Part shown: positions 15,263 to 15,583 of the stretch, piece after piece | Position numbering within the stretch: position 1 is the stretch's first letter | Layout: each line of letters opens with the position of its first letter | Assembly (NCBI GenBank): GCA_023091735.1 | Contig: JALKBU010001164.1 | Location: forward strand, 1 to 15,583 | Source of the DNA: Trichomonas tenax | Taxonomy: Eukaryota > Parabasalia > Trichomonadida > Trichomonadidae | Direction: 5' to 3' | Length of the DNA stretch: 15,583 nucleotides | Position numbers and translations under genes: made by a program | The notes under the pieces: generated by a model | Seen by the model: the letters and a program-made list of their open reading frames with translations, nothing else | What the model was told of the DNA's origin: nothing | The model's database searches: none

Positions 15263-15444
15263 ATATTATTGTTATGTATATTAAATAAATCATAAATTTC
15301 ATTATCTAATAGCATTTCTAGAATATTGGTATCTTGAATCGAGGAATATTATTTCATTATTTCGCTTTCTTTACTAAGATGGAGCGCAAATCTCGCTCAT
15401 TTTAATATACAACGAAATTTGGAGATAAAATATTTGTTTCAATA

Positions 15445-15476
15445 GGAGTCTATGACAAAAGGAGTCTATGACAAAA
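15445..15476 (+). repeat. Perfect 16-base tandem duplication
   Basis: GGAGTCTATGACAAAA occurs twice back to back (15445-15460 and 15461-15476) with no mismatch, indicating a recent slippage or duplication. Confidence 0.85.
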
Positions 15477-15484
15477 GTGAACAT

Positions 15485-15560
15485 CAAAAAGTGACAAGTA
15501 AACCTTAAAGTCACTTTTATAAATAGATTGTCACTTTTTGCGCGGGCAAATTGTCACCTT
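15485..15560. promoter_or_regulatory. Cluster of GTCAC(T/C)TTT motifs with a 13-base inverted repeat
   Basis: CAAAAAGTGACAA (15485-15497) is perfectly inverted at TTGTCACTTTTTG (15528-15540). Additional copies read AAGTCACTTTTAT near 15510 and TTGTCACCTTTAT near 15550. The core equals the initiator context of the FKBP gene (GGTCACTTTTTTG). The cluster could be a promoter or upstream regulatory array for a gene to the right of the window, with copies facing both ways. Binding is inferred only. Confidence 0.4.
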
Positions 15561-15583
15561 TATAAAAAGTGTTATGAATATCT

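Overview
The window most likely comes from a trichomonad (Parabasalia) nuclear genome. The DNA is very AT-rich. The recognisable host genes are intronless, separated by long gene-poor stretches, and belong to families expanded in trichomonads: a BTB protein, an ankyrin protein, a DENN protein, an EGF/IPT-like surface protein, a membrane FKBP and a Myb fragment. Three genes have an initiator-like TCA(C/T)(A/T) element 9-14 bases before the ATG, and three genes end in TAAA. Both are known trichomonad signals. Tritrichomonas is possible, but the species cannot be fixed from sequence alone.

Bases 1-2280 hold pieces of a virus-like integrated element of Maverick/Polinton type: the C-terminus of a phage-collar-like fibre protein (1-123), GC-rich hairpins (191-220 and 486-534), an orphan open frame without an ATG (485-916), a frameshifted and truncated capsid-like gene on the minus strand (913-1594), a small cationic amphipathic protein resembling a pVI-like minor capsid protein (1658-1927), and a small hypothetical gene on the minus strand (2016-2273). 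No integrase, polymerase or packaging ATPase lies inside the window, so this is the edge or a rearranged remnant of an element.

The host genes follow: a type I membrane protein (2757-3920, +), a BTB/C-terminal F5/8-like protein (6391-7752, +), a membrane-anchored FKBP prolyl isomerase (8237-8803, +), a coiled-coil/ankyrin protein (9047-10132, -) and a DENN-domain protein (14066-15262, +). They look like independent single-gene units, not an operon.

The spaces between them are not empty. A roughly 700-bp element with long terminal inverted repeats (5590-6290) carries a degenerate tRNA-like segment. The 10.6-13.3 kb interval is a graveyard of short open or broken coding pieces, including a recognisable Myb repeat interrupted by a nonsense codon. 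The right edge has a perfect tandem duplication and a cluster of GTCAC(T/C)TTT motifs resembling the initiator of the FKBP gene, perhaps belonging to a gene beyond the window.
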